A DNA stretch of 64,000 nucleotides from Duncaniella muris (GTDB lineage: Bacteria > Bacteroidota > Bacteroidia > Bacteroidales > Muribaculaceae), in NCBI RefSeq assembly GCF_003024805.1, contig NZ_PUEC01000015.1:21466-85465 (forward strand), written 5' to 3'. Below the pieces are notes generated by a model, which saw only the letters and a list, made by a program, of their open reading frames with translations, was not told the DNA's origin and searched no databases. Shown one piece after another: positions 18,656 to 26,694 of the stretch. The first letter of the stretch is position 1, and every line of letters begins with the position of its first letter. The translations under genes were made by a program, and so were the position numbers.

Positions 18656-20022
18656 TCCTTGGTGACGAAGCCTTCGGAGTCTGTGGCGACGAAGAGCGGG
18701 CGGGCATCGGGGGTGATGGCTTCGATGCGTACGTTGTCAAAGATCACTCCGCGCGTGTGGTTGAGCCAGAAGCCCTGGGCCGGAAGGATGCCCCACATGG
18801 TCGACTCCGGATATTCCGCTATTTTCTCGTCAGACGGAGCCGCTACAGCCTTCTGGCCTCCCTTGTGGCGTATGGTGATGTTGCGCAGCTCAATGTCTCT
18901 GACCGGATGGCCCTCCACTCCGGTAATCGAGCTTCCGCCGGGACCGGCCTCGTCGATCAGAATGTCGTGGAGACGCACTCCGCTGATCGAACCTACATTT
19001 TCAACAGGCACATCCTTGGAATAGGGACGGCGGCGGTCGGCCAGACGTATGAAGATCGGCGACTCGGTGCCGCGGATGGTTATGTCGGCTATATCCACAT
19101 TGCTCATCGTGCCGCCGTCTACAATCTCAAGCGAGATGGCCGAATGGCCGTGACCTCCGGGAAAGCCGAAGAACTGCGATGACTGGTCGGCCGACGGTTT
19201 CACCGTGATGCCCCGGACTATGATATTGCGGAAACCGCCATTGGTCTCGGTGCCGAGTTTTATGGCATTGCAGTGGCTTGAAATCACACAGTTGCTGATC
19301 GTGATGTCTTCACAGAGGCGCGGCGAGGTGCTTTTGAGAGTGATCCCGTCATCGTCTGAGTCGGCTATCATGTTGCTGACGGTCACATTGTGGCAACCGT
19401 CGAGGTCAAGAGCGTCATTGTTGTAATTGTTGCGGTTGAACACCGTGATGCCGTCGATCCTCACCCTGTCGCAGGCCAGATAGTGCTGCATCCAGCAGCC
19501 TGAGTTTCTGAGTGTCACCCCCTCAACGCTCACATCAGAGCAGCAGATGAAACGCAGCAGATGGGGGCGTGTGATTCCCTCGTCGTTCCACGACAGTTTC
19601 GGGAAAGCGCTTCCGCGGCCGTCGATGGTGCCCTGGCCGGTGACAGCCACGTGTGACACCCCGTCGGCATAGATCAGCTGGATTGTTGGAGTGACGGTGC
19701 GAAGCGAGACATAGCCGGTGGTCACCGGTGTGTAATCCTTTATGTCGGTACTGCCATAGAGCGTGGCGCCGTTTTCAAGATTGAGCGTCACATTGTCACG
19801 CAGAAAAATGCTTCCGGTCTTAAACGATCCGGCCGGCACAAGCACCGTTCCGCCACCGGCCTCCGTGCAACTGTCTATGGCTCGCTGGATGGCCTGAGTG
19901 CTCAGACGGGTGGTGTCACTCACAGCACCGTAATCCACTATATTATATACTGCGGCCCGGCTCATAAGGCATCCGGCTGCCGCTACTGCAAAAACTACAA
20001 ATGATCTCTTGGTCAATTTCAT
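18652..20022 (-). CDS. GH28-family polygalacturonase-like protein
   Basis: This is a right-handed beta-helix glycosidase of 456 aa that probably hydrolyses galacturonic-acid linkages in pectin. The signal peptide (AVAAAGCLMSRAAVYN) is followed by the pectin-lyase-fold start YNIVDYGAV and AIQRAIDSCTEAGGGTVLVPAG. The GH28 catalytic blocks are recognisable but divergent: NNDALDLDGC in place of the NTD block, DSDDDGITLKS for the DD block, SSHCNAIKLGTE for the GHG block, and FIRLADR near the RIK position. This suggests a subfamily acting on a non-classical linkage. It is convergent with the GH105 operon and has its own promoter, so it is a separate transcription unit of the same cluster. Confidence 0.87.
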   Translation of the reverse strand: MKLTKRSFVVFAVAAAGCLMSRAAVYNIVDYGAVSDTTRLSTQAIQRAIDSCTEAGGGTVLVPAGSFKTGSIFLRDNVTLNLENGATLYGSTDIKDYTPVTTGYVSLRTVTPTIQLIYADGVSHVAVTGQGTIDGRGSAFPKLSWNDEGITRPHLLRFICCSDVSVEGVTLRNSGCWMQHYLACDRVRIDGITVFNRNNYNNDALDLDGCHNVTVSNMIADSDDDGITLKSTSPRLCEDITISNCVISSHCNAIKLGTETNGGFRNIIVRGITVKPSADQSSQFFGFPGGHGHSAISLEIVDGGTMSNVDIADITIRGTESPIFIRLADRRRPYSKDVPVENVGSISGVRLHDILIDEAGPGGSSITGVEGHPVRDIELRNITIRHKGGQKAVAAPSDEKIAEYPESTMWGILPAQGFWLNHTRGVIFDNVRIEAITPDARPLFVATDSEGFVTKE

Positions 20023-20091
20023 GGTCCGGTTAAAACTATATAAGAGGGTGTGACAGGAGAGCCGATTTTCACCCTCCGGCTTTCTGAAAGT

Positions 20092-20100
20092 GCAAATTTA
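20092..20100 (-). promoter_or_regulatory. -7 promoter box of the GH28 gene
   Basis: On the minus strand the sequence TAAATTTGC matches the Bacteroidetes -7 consensus exactly, 70 bp upstream of the GH28 start. The -33 partner is weak (a T-rich stretch near 20120). Confidence 0.6.
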
Positions 20101-20134
20101 GAGATTGTTTTCGGTATTTTCACGAAAAAAGCGC

Positions 20135-20142
20135 TATATTTG
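20135..20142 (+). promoter_or_regulatory. -7 promoter box of the GH25 gene
   Basis: TATATTTG fits TAnnTTTG and lies 23 bp upstream of the start codon. No clear -33 TTTG is seen at the right distance. Confidence 0.5.
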
Positions 20143-20165
20143 TATCTGCTGACAAATCCGCCGCC

Positions 20166-20906
20166 ATGAAGAAATCAGTATTACTTTCGCCGCTCGTCGC
20201 CTTGCTGCTCCTTGGCGCAGTCCTGCTGACAGGCTGCGGCTACGGCAGGAGATCGACCAAAATCTATCCCGACCGTGACCGCTTCGAGGTCATCGGGATC
20301 GACATCAGCGCCCACAACGGCGACATCGACTTCCGCAAGGTGGCAGCCGAAGGCATAGACTTCGCAATCATAAAAGCCACCGAAGGAGGCACTTTCAAAG
20401 ACAAGAAATTCATTGACAACATCAGGCTTGCCCGCGAAGCAGGGCTGAAAACAGGCGCATATCACTTCTTCCGCTTCGACACTCCGGGCTACATGCAAGG
20501 GCTCAATTTCCTCAACTCCGTGCGCGGACGCCAGCTCGACCTCCCCCTCGTCATCGACCTCGAAGAGTGGGCAAACCCAAACAGCCAGCCAACAGCGATG
20601 GTGCTCAACCGCCTATCCGAGATGATAGATCATCTTGAAAGCCACGGCTACCGCGTGATGATCTACACCAACAAAAACGGCTTCGCCCGCTTCATCAAAG
20701 GCCGTCTCGAAGGCTACCCGCTATGGATCTGCTCGCTCGTCGACGAACCAAAAGACATGAAATGGCACCTCTGGCAGGGAACACACAACGGCTGGATCAA
20801 CGGAATCAACGCCCCGGTCGACATCAACGCCTTCAAAGGCTCGCGCACCGACTGGGCTGTGTTTGCCTCCGGATGCATGACATCGGCAGCAGCCGACACA
20901 CAATAA
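20166..20906 (+). CDS. GH25 family lysozyme-like lipoprotein
   Basis: This is a predicted peptidoglycan muramidase of 246 aa anchored as a lipoprotein (lipobox LTGC, Cys24). The GH25 fold is shown by GIDISAHNGDIDF (Asp46), FAIIKATEGG, GAYHFFRFDTPGYMQ and the acidic catalytic block VIDLEEW (Asp131 to Glu134). The C-terminal tail after NAFKGS is short and holds no cell-wall-binding module. It lies 59 bp upstream of porU, and the two may be co-transcribed. It may act in cell-wall remodelling or against other bacteria; the sequence does not decide. Confidence 0.9.
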   Translation: MKKSVLLSPLVALLLLGAVLLTGCGYGRRSTKIYPDRDRFEVIGIDISAHNGDIDFRKVAAEGIDFAIIKATEGGTFKDKKFIDNIRLAREAGLKTGAYHFFRFDTPGYMQGLNFLNSVRGRQLDLPLVIDLEEWANPNSQPTAMVLNRLSEMIDHLESHGYRVMIYTNKNGFARFIKGRLEGYPLWICSLVDEPKDMKWHLWQGTHNGWINGINAPVDINAFKGSRTDWAVFASGCMTSAAADTQ

Positions 20907-20965
20907 TAGGCTAACAGCCACGTTTATATAAAGATATCCCATAGACCAATCAGATAACCCCGCAG

Positions 20966-23900
20966 ATGAAACTCCGGTTACTCAGCATACTTACCGCCAT
21001 CACATTCCTCTGTGCCTTTCCGGCCCGGATTCTCGGATTCAGCACCGACACCTACACGACATCGTCCGTCCTCTCGTCGGGCCGCTGGGTCAAGATGAGC
21101 GTCGAGACCTCTGGTCCGCACCTCATAACCACATCAACACTGCGCACCTTAGGCTTCACCAACCCTGAAAACGTGCGCGTCTACGGCTACGGCGGCCAAC
21201 GCATCCCCGACCTCCTCAGCATCGACAACTACATTGATGACCTCCCGCTCGTGCGCAGCGAACTCACCTCAGCCGGCATAGTGTTCTACGCCGAAGGCCC
21301 CGTCACATGGACCCGCGAGCGCGACGACATCTTCACCCACTCCCTCAACCCCTACTCCACCCTCGGCTACTACTTCCTGAGCGACTCACGCCCGCAGGAC
21401 GACCCCTCAATCCCCACCGAAGGCTCAGCCCCGCAGCCTGACGCCGCCACAACCTTCACCGAACGCCTCTACCACGAACTCGACCGCACAACACCCGCCG
21501 AAAGCGGCCACCAGCTCTTAGGCGAAGACTTCCGCTTCACCCCATCGCGCACCTTCAGCTTCCAGCTTCCGGGCCGAGTAGAGAACACCGACATCTGGAT
21601 GCAATGCGAGTTCTACGGAAAATCTGTCAGCACCCCCATCAACCTTACCTTCACCGCCAACGGCCAGACCCTCCCGAAAGCCGCCGGCGACAAGGTCTCA
21701 GGCGTAAGCAACGACAACTGGGGCGACACATGCCGCGTGCGCAAACGCTTCACCATCAACGGCACCTCCCTTTCCTTAGGCATCGGCATCAGCATCAGCG
21801 GCGCCCTGCGCATAGCCAACCTCGACAAAATCAACCTCACCTACACCCGCCGCCTGGCCCTCCCAGCCTCAGGCCATCTCGTGTTCACCTCTGACAGCCG
21901 CTCGCTCCGCCTCGAAGGCACCTCGGCCGAGACACGCATCTGGGACGTCACAGACCCTCGCCGCCCCATAGCCATGCGCGCTACAGCCGACGGCAAAACC
22001 TCCGGCTGGACCAACGACTACAACGGCCTGCGCACCTACTGCGCCTGGACCTCCACCTCCTCTTTGCCCCAGCCGCGCCTCGTCCGCCATCTCGACAACC
22101 AGGATATCCATGCCGCCGAGACGCCTGACATGGTCATCATCACTCCGCCCCAGCTCCTCGGCCAAAGCAACCGCATAGCCGCCATCCACACCGCCGCTCC
22201 TGACAACATGAAAGTACTCATAGTCACTGACGAACAGGTCTTCAACGAGTTCGGTTCAGGCTGCGCCGACGTCAACGCCATGCGCCGCATGCTCAAAATG
22301 TTCTACGACCGCGGAAAAGCCACTCCCTCCGCCACTACTCTCAGATACGTCCTGCTCATGGGCGGCGCCACCCATGACCACCGCCGCCTCACGCCAGCCA
22401 TGTCATCAAGCCCGGCTCTCACCCTCCCCATCTGGCAGTCGGAACACTGCGTCAACGAAAGCAACTCTTTCTGCTCCGACGACATTCTCACCTTCCTCGA
22501 AGACAACTCAGGTCTAAGCCTTGTCAACGCCACAAACAGCATAGCCGTGGGCCGCATACCCGCCCGATCTGCCCAATCGGCCGAAATATTTGTGCGGCGG
22601 CTTGAAAAATACGTCACGTCACCCGCCCAAAGCGAATGGCGCAACCGCATCATGATGTTTGCCGACGACGGCAACGGCGGCGACCACATGACCCAGACCA
22701 AAACAATGGAAGCCCGGATGCTATCCACCGAATCAGGCAGCGGCTTCACATTCAACAAAGTATTCATCGACGCCTACCGGCTCACCGACGGCACCTCCAA
22801 AGAAGCCTCTGACCGCATCTTCTCGCTGCTCGACGACGGCGTGATACTATGGTCATACATAGGCCACGGATCAATCAACTCCCTCTCAGGCGACGGCATA
22901 TTCACCACCGCCAACCTCAACAGCCTCTACCTCCGCCAGCCACCCTTCTTCTACGCCGCCACCTGCACCTTCGCCCAATTTGACGGATCGGCCACCTGCG
23001 GCATGGAATCACTGCTGCTCACTGACAACGGCGGCATCATCGGCGGCCTCTGCGCCGTGCGCCCCGTCTACATAGCCCGCAACGGCGTACTCTCCGACAA
23101 CTTCGGCAAAGTAGCCCTCACCCGCGACTCCGACGGGCGCTTCATACCTATGGGAGAAGTGGTACGCCAGGCCAAAAACATGACAGTCGATGAAAACATC
23201 CGCCGCTACGTCTTCTTCGGCGACCCGGCCCTGAGGCTCGCCACCCCCGTCAACACCGTGCGCCTCCTCTCGGTCGACGGCACGGAGGTCAGCGACGAAT
23301 CCCGACCTGAGCTCAAAGCCCTCGGCCGCCCCGTGGTCAAAGGTGAGATCTGCGACCCCTCCGGCAAACGCATCGACAGCTTCAACGGCTGGCTATCACT
23401 GACACTCTTCGATGCCGAACACAGCCAGACCACCGAAGGACGCGGCAATGACGGCGAGTCAGTCACATTCGACGAAAAAGGCGAACGCCTCTTCTCAGGC
23501 CGCACCTCAGTCACCGACGGACTCTTCGAGATAACCATACCCATGCCCTCCGAAGTAGCCGAAAACTACCGCCCCGCCACCATGACCCTCTTTGCCGCCG
23601 CCGATGACGGCACCGAAGCCACCGGAGTGAGCCGCAACCTCTACGTCTACGGATTTGACTACGACGCCGAGACCGACAACGTGCCCCCCGTAATCGAATC
23701 GCTCTACCTCGACCACGAAAGCTTCCGCCCGTCTGACGTCGTAGGCGCCAACCCCGTACTGATAGCCCGCGTCAGAGACGACGTAGCCCTCAACATGTCA
23801 AACCTCGGCATAGGCCATCAGATGAGCCTACGCATCGACAACGACCTGAACCTCACTGACATTTCAAACGGCTACACCCCTGACATCGACGGCTCTCCCA

Positions 23901-24337
23901 CAGGCTCCATCTTCTACCGCCTCCCCGAACTCAGCGCCGGAAACCACACCGCCACCCTCCGCATCTGGGACACAGCCGGAAACTCAGCCTCAGCCTCGAT
24001 CGACTTCTTTGTAAACCCCGACCTTGCCCCCAGGATCTTCGACATCTACTCCGACGCCAACCCAGCCCTCACCCAGGCAAACTTCTACGTGACCCACAAC
24101 CGCCCAGACGCCACACTCACAGTCCGCATCGAGGTCTACGACCTCAACGGCAAACTCCTCTGGGACTCCCAGACCACAGGCCGAGCCGACATGTATGCCT
24201 CAGCCCCCGTCACCTGGAACCTCACCGACCGCGCCGGATCGAAAGTAACCCGCGGCATCTACCTCTACAAGACCACCGTCACCACCGGCGGACAGTCATC
24301 CACAATGACCAAACGCATCGCCGTAGCCCCGCTCTGA
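20966..24337 (+). CDS. porU: Type IX secretion system sortase PorU
   Basis: PorU is the outer-membrane C25-type cysteine peptidase that removes the C-terminal signal of type IX cargo and transfers the cargo to lipopolysaccharide. The 1123-aa protein has a signal peptide and an N-terminal beta region. A gingipain-like catalytic domain follows, with the catalytic His in YIGHGS (His634) and the catalytic Cys in FFYAATCTFAQ (Cys667). Its own C-terminal domain resembles a T9SS signal (RIEVYDLNGKLLW, GIYLYKTTVTTGG). Its presence means the organism has a type IX system, although no other por gene is in this window. Confidence 0.9.
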   Translation: MKLRLLSILTAITFLCAFPARILGFSTDTYTTSSVLSSGRWVKMSVETSGPHLITTSTLRTLGFTNPENVRVYGYGGQRIPDLLSIDNYIDDLPLVRSELTSAGIVFYAEGPVTWTRERDDIFTHSLNPYSTLGYYFLSDSRPQDDPSIPTEGSAPQPDAATTFTERLYHELDRTTPAESGHQLLGEDFRFTPSRTFSFQLPGRVENTDIWMQCEFYGKSVSTPINLTFTANGQTLPKAAGDKVSGVSNDNWGDTCRVRKRFTINGTSLSLGIGISISGALRIANLDKINLTYTRRLALPASGHLVFTSDSRSLRLEGTSAETRIWDVTDPRRPIAMRATADGKTSGWTNDYNGLRTYCAWTSTSSLPQPRLVRHLDNQDIHAAETPDMVIITPPQLLGQSNRIAAIHTAAPDNMKVLIVTDEQVFNEFGSGCADVNAMRRMLKMFYDRGKATPSATTLRYVLLMGGATHDHRRLTPAMSSSPALTLPIWQSEHCVNESNSFCSDDILTFLEDNSGLSLVNATNSIAVGRIPARSAQSAEIFVRRLEKYVTSPAQSEWRNRIMMFADDGNGGDHMTQTKTMEARMLSTESGSGFTFNKVFIDAYRLTDGTSKEASDRIFSLLDDGVILWSYIGHGSINSLSGDGIFTTANLNSLYLRQPPFFYAATCTFAQFDGSATCGMESLLLTDNGGIIGGLCAVRPVYIARNGVLSDNFGKVALTRDSDGRFIPMGEVVRQAKNMTVDENIRRYVFFGDPALRLATPVNTVRLLSVDGTEVSDESRPELKALGRPVVKGEICDPSGKRIDSFNGWLSLTLFDAEHSQTTEGRGNDGESVTFDEKGERLFSGRTSVTDGLFEITIPMPSEVAENYRPATMTLFAAADDGTEATGVSRNLYVYGFDYDAETDNVPPVIESLYLDHESFRPSDVVGANPVLIARVRDDVALNMSNLGIGHQMSLRIDNDLNLTDISNGYTPDIDGSPTGSIFYRLPELSAGNHTATLRIWDTAGNSASASIDFFVNPDLAPRIFDIYSDANPALTQANFYVTHNRPDATLTVRIEVYDLNGKLLWDSQTTGRADMYASAPVTWNLTDRAGSKVTRGIYLYKTTVTTGGQSSTMTKRIAVAPL

Positions 24338-24404
24338 TCCGACCGATGAACATTTTACCCCTCTCAGGTTTTATAACAAGGTAAAACTCATACTTTACCA
24401 GATT

Positions 24405-24920
24405 ATGAAAAAGCTATTTCTATCAGCCGCACTCGTAGCCACAGTCATGATGGTCAGCTGCAGTGCCGAAAAGAAAGCCCAGGACAAGGGTGAAGCCCTG
24501 AAGGCAAAAATCGAGAACTGCACCGATCCTGACAGCCTCAAGATCTACGTCCAGCAGGCCAAAGACTATGCCGACAAACTCATCAAAGACGGCAAAGACT
24601 CAGCCGCCGAAACCTTCCTCAGCGATGTGACCCCAGCTGTAAAGGCCAAAGATCCATCAGCAGTGCTGGGCCTCACAGCTCTTGACCTCAAGGCCAAAGC
24701 AGATTCCACATTCGAAGCAACCAAAGAATCAGCCAAAGAACTCGCCGACTCCACCTCAAAAGCCGTAAGCGACAAAGTCAGCTCAGCTAAAGAAGCCATC
24801 AGCGACGCAGCCGAACAGACCAAGGAAAAAGCAGCCTCCGCAGTTGAAAGCGCCAAAGAAAAAACCGCCGACGCCGCCCAGGCCGGCGCCGACAAAGTCA
24901 AGGAACTCATGGGCAAATAA
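24405..24920 (+). CDS. Small alanine/lysine-rich helical lipoprotein
   Basis: This is a 171-aa lipoprotein (lipobox MVSC, Cys19) of unknown function. After a short ordered part, the C-terminal half from about residue 95 is almost wholly helix-forming, with a repeating Ala/Lys/Glu/Asp/Ser pattern of about 11 residues (ATKESAKELADSTSK, SSAKEAISDAAEQTKEKAA). This resembles LEA-type or apolipoprotein-like amphipathic helices. It ends in AGADKVKELMGK. A terminator follows directly, so it is transcribed alone or as the end of the porU unit. A role in envelope stress or membrane binding is only a guess. Confidence 0.75.
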   Translation: MKKLFLSAALVATVMMVSCSAEKKAQDKGEALKAKIENCTDPDSLKIYVQQAKDYADKLIKDGKDSAAETFLSDVTPAVKAKDPSAVLGLTALDLKAKADSTFEATKESAKELADSTSKAVSDKVSSAKEAISDAAEQTKEKAASAVESAKEKTADAAQAGADKVKELMGK

Positions 24921-24936
24921 CACCCGCCCCACTGAC

Positions 24937-25103
24937 TTATCAACATCAGTTATTAACATCGGGCCATCCGCCACCACGCCGACAACCAACGGCATATCAG
25001 ACGGATAGCCCGATTGCTTTATATCCTCCCCCTCAGGTTTTCAACATTATTCACAGCTGTGTTCAAAACTTGTTGACAACTATGTTAATAACTGTGTTGA
25101 AAA
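24937..25103. other. Cluster of DnaA-box-like 9-mers (candidate replication origin)
   Basis: Within 167 bp there are seven 9-mers related to TTATNCACA: TTATCAACA (24937), TTATTAACA (24950), TTTTCAACA (25038), TTATTCACA (25047, directly adjacent), and on the other strand TTGTCAACA (25071-25079), TTATTAACA (25083-25091) and TTTTCAACA (25095-25103). An AT-rich stretch follows at 25101-25170, and one more TTATTAACA lies at 25799. Such clustering is what a bacterial origin or a DnaA-titrating site looks like. The gene order and strand bias around it do not clearly support an origin. Confidence 0.4.
24958..25020 (+). terminator. Terminator of the helical lipoprotein gene
   Basis: ATCGGGC-ATCCG and CGGAT-GCCCGAT pair over 12 positions with one C-A mismatch around a 31-nt loop, followed by TGCTTTAT. 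It is a weaker terminator than others in the window because the T run is short. Confidence 0.55.
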
Positions 25104-25129
25104 CTTTTTCAATATTTTTTCGGAAAAAA

Positions 25130-25161
25130 TTTGGTGGTTTAAAATAAAAGGCCTAATTTTG
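25130..25161 (+). promoter_or_regulatory. Promoter of tRNA-Arg
   Basis: TTTG at 25130-25133 and TAATTTTG at 25154-25161 are 20 bp apart, and the tRNA begins 12 bp further on. This is a full match to the Bacteroidetes promoter form. Confidence 0.78.
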
Positions 25162-25173
25162 CACTCACAAAAC

Positions 25174-25247
25174 GGCTCCTTAGCTCAACTGAATAGAGCA
25201 TCTGACTACGGATCAGAAGGTTACAGGTTTGAATCCTGTAGGAGTCA
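25174..25247 (+). tRNA. tRNA-Arg (anticodon ACG)
   Basis: A full cloverleaf can be drawn. The acceptor stem is GGCTCCT / AGGAGTC with discriminator A, the D arm contains TAGCTCAACTGAATAGAGC, the anticodon stem TCTGA / TCAGA encloses loop CTACGGA, and the T arm contains GGTTTGAATCC. The anticodon ACG reads CGT after A34 is converted to inosine. The CCA end is not encoded. Confidence 0.95.
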
Positions 25248-25250
25248 CTA

Positions 25251-25294
25251 AAAAGCAGCTCCGGTACCAGGTCAGGTATCGGAGCTGCTTTTTT
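25251..25294 (+). terminator. Terminator of tRNA-Arg
   Basis: AGCAGCTCCG-TACC pairs with its complement after a 7-nt loop and is followed by a run of six T, four bases after the mature tRNA end. Confidence 0.85.
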
Positions 25295-25311
25295 CATCTT
25301 CTCGGCCCGGC

Positions 25312-25488
25312 CTACCTGGCACGCTTCAGATGGCCGACCGATTCACGCAACTTCTCGATCTCACAGAGAGCTGCGGCAGCCACAGCAAGAGTGGCAACCT
25401 GCAGAGTCGCATGAATAATACAATGGACGATGTGGCGACGGCGACATTTCGCACGTTCTTCCGGATGGTCATGTTTAAGAAATTCCAT
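25312..25488 (-). CDS. Small 58-aa protein with a hydrophobic helix
   Basis: This is a small frame from ATG to TAG encoding 58 residues. It starts MEFLKHDHPEERAKCRRRH, has a hydrophobic alanine-rich helix (ATLQVATLAVAAAALCEI) that could span or lie on the membrane, and ends in a charged tail (KLRESVGHLKRAR). Codon use fits the host. It sits alone between the tRNA terminator and the candidate small RNA and shares no operon. I recognise no family; it would be missed by length cut-offs of 60 aa. Confidence 0.5.
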   Translation of the reverse strand: MEFLKHDHPEERAKCRRRHIVHCIIHATLQVATLAVAAAALCEIEKLRESVGHLKRAR

Positions 25489-25653
25489 AGTCAGGTGTGT
25501 GTTTAATTATTATTATCTATAGTAAAACTCCGTCTTCTGACAGAATCAAAACGCCCCCGCCCCGCCGATAGTTTCCGCATTTAACCCTATTTAGATTTTG
25601 TTAAGCAGCAAATTTGTCTGAATGTCTTTCATCCTCGGCACCGTAACACCCCC

Positions 25654-25721
25654 AAAAAAACAAAAGGCTGTCATCACGACAGCCTCTTTGCTCTTTAACC
25701 TTAAATCTAATACCATGAAAA
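25654..25721 (-). ncRNA. Candidate small RNA with intrinsic terminator
   Basis: On the minus strand a consensus -7 box (TATATTTGC, 25728-25736) is followed by about 35 nt containing CATGGTATTAGATTTAAGG. Then comes a terminator hairpin AGGCTGTC / GACAGCCT with a 5-nt loop and a T-rich tail (25654-25665). No ORF fits between promoter and terminator on this strand. The middle part resembles a sequence I recall from other Bacteroidales intergenic regions, but I cannot verify this here. On the plus strand a 26-codon ORF (ATG at 25715, TAA at 25795) covers the promoter part and is the main alternative. Confidence 0.45.
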
Positions 25722-25727
25722 CACAGT

Positions 25728-25736
25728 GCAAATATA
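25728..25736 (-). promoter_or_regulatory. -7 box of the candidate small RNA
   Basis: TATATTTGC matches TAnnTTTGC exactly on the minus strand. The -33 region is not a clear TTTG. Confidence 0.45.
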
Positions 25737-25924
25737 GTAACTATGTCTTTATAACCGCCGTGCTGGAGGAAAGTTCACACACCCTCTGTATTTAACACTT
25801 ATTAACACCACACTCCCCGAAAATGTCGTACCTTAGCATCTTGAAAAGCGGGCCCACCCCCTCCTCAAGCCCCGCATCCGCATACATATATTACACTAAC
25901 CGCCATAGACCCTGACCATAGACA

Positions 25925-26650
25925 ATGAGTACACGCCTTTTAGTAATCGACGACGAAGAATCAATCTGCGAAATCCTGAAATATAACCTTGAGAAAGGAG
26001 GCTATCATGTCGACATGGCATTCAGCGCCGAAGAAGCGCTCGAAATGGACCTCACGCCCTACGATCTCTTCATTGTCGACATCATGATGGAGCGGCTGAG
26101 CGGATTCGACTTCGCCAAACGCCTGCGCAACTCATCGGCAACAGAAGAAACCCCAATCATCTTCTGCTCAGCCCTCAACGGAGAAGACGACACCGTCATG
26201 GGCCTCAACATCGGAGCCGACGACTACATCACCAAGCCCTTCAAGATCAGCGAAATGACAGCTAGAGTCAACGCCGTCCTCCGCCGCACCCAGATAGCAC
26301 GCCGCGCACGCGAAGCCGCAGCCGCCACCATAGCCGGCGACAGCGCGCTCGAACCGCAGATCGCCTACCAGGGCCTGCGCATCGACCCCAACGACAAAAT
26401 CTGCAGCCTCGACGGCGAAAAAATAGCCCTTACAAAAACCGAACTTGAGATCCTCGCCTTCTTCCTCACCCACCGCAACCGCATCTACTCACGCGAAGAA
26501 ATCATACGCCACGTCTGGGCCGACGACGTCGTAGTCACAAACCGAACCATCGACACAAACATCACACGTCTTAGAAAAAAAATCGGCCGCTACGGCAACA
26601 ACATCGAAACCAGACTCGGATTCGGCTACGGCTTTAAAGAAAAAGACTAA
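25925..26650 (+). CDS. OmpR-family response regulator
   Basis: This is a two-component DNA-binding regulator of 241 aa. The receiver domain has the acidic pocket (VIDDEES, Asp9/Asp10), the phosphorylation site Asp52 in FIVDIMME and the conserved Lys in DDYITKPFK. The C-terminal winged-helix domain has LTKTELEILAFFLTH, YSREEIIRHVW and NRTIDTNITRLRKKIG. A histidine kinase gene follows after 44 bp and is its likely partner. The layout resembles the Bacteroides RprXY pair, but I do not assign a symbol. Confidence 0.93.
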   Translation: MSTRLLVIDDEESICEILKYNLEKGGYHVDMAFSAEEALEMDLTPYDLFIVDIMMERLSGFDFAKRLRNSSATEETPIIFCSALNGEDDTVMGLNIGADDYITKPFKISEMTARVNAVLRRTQIARRAREAAAATIAGDSALEPQIAYQGLRIDPNDKICSLDGEKIALTKTELEILAFFLTHRNRIYSREEIIRHVWADDVVVTNRTIDTNITRLRKKIGRYGNNIETRLGFGYGFKEKD

Positions 26651-26694
26651 AGAGCGTTTCACAACAATACCCACCCCCCGGCCTCACAGTTGTT

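Noticed and set aside
25229..25414. 61-aa plus-strand frame starting in the tRNA gene
   Set aside because: It begins inside the tRNA and runs through its terminator; the opposite strand has a more convincing small ORF.
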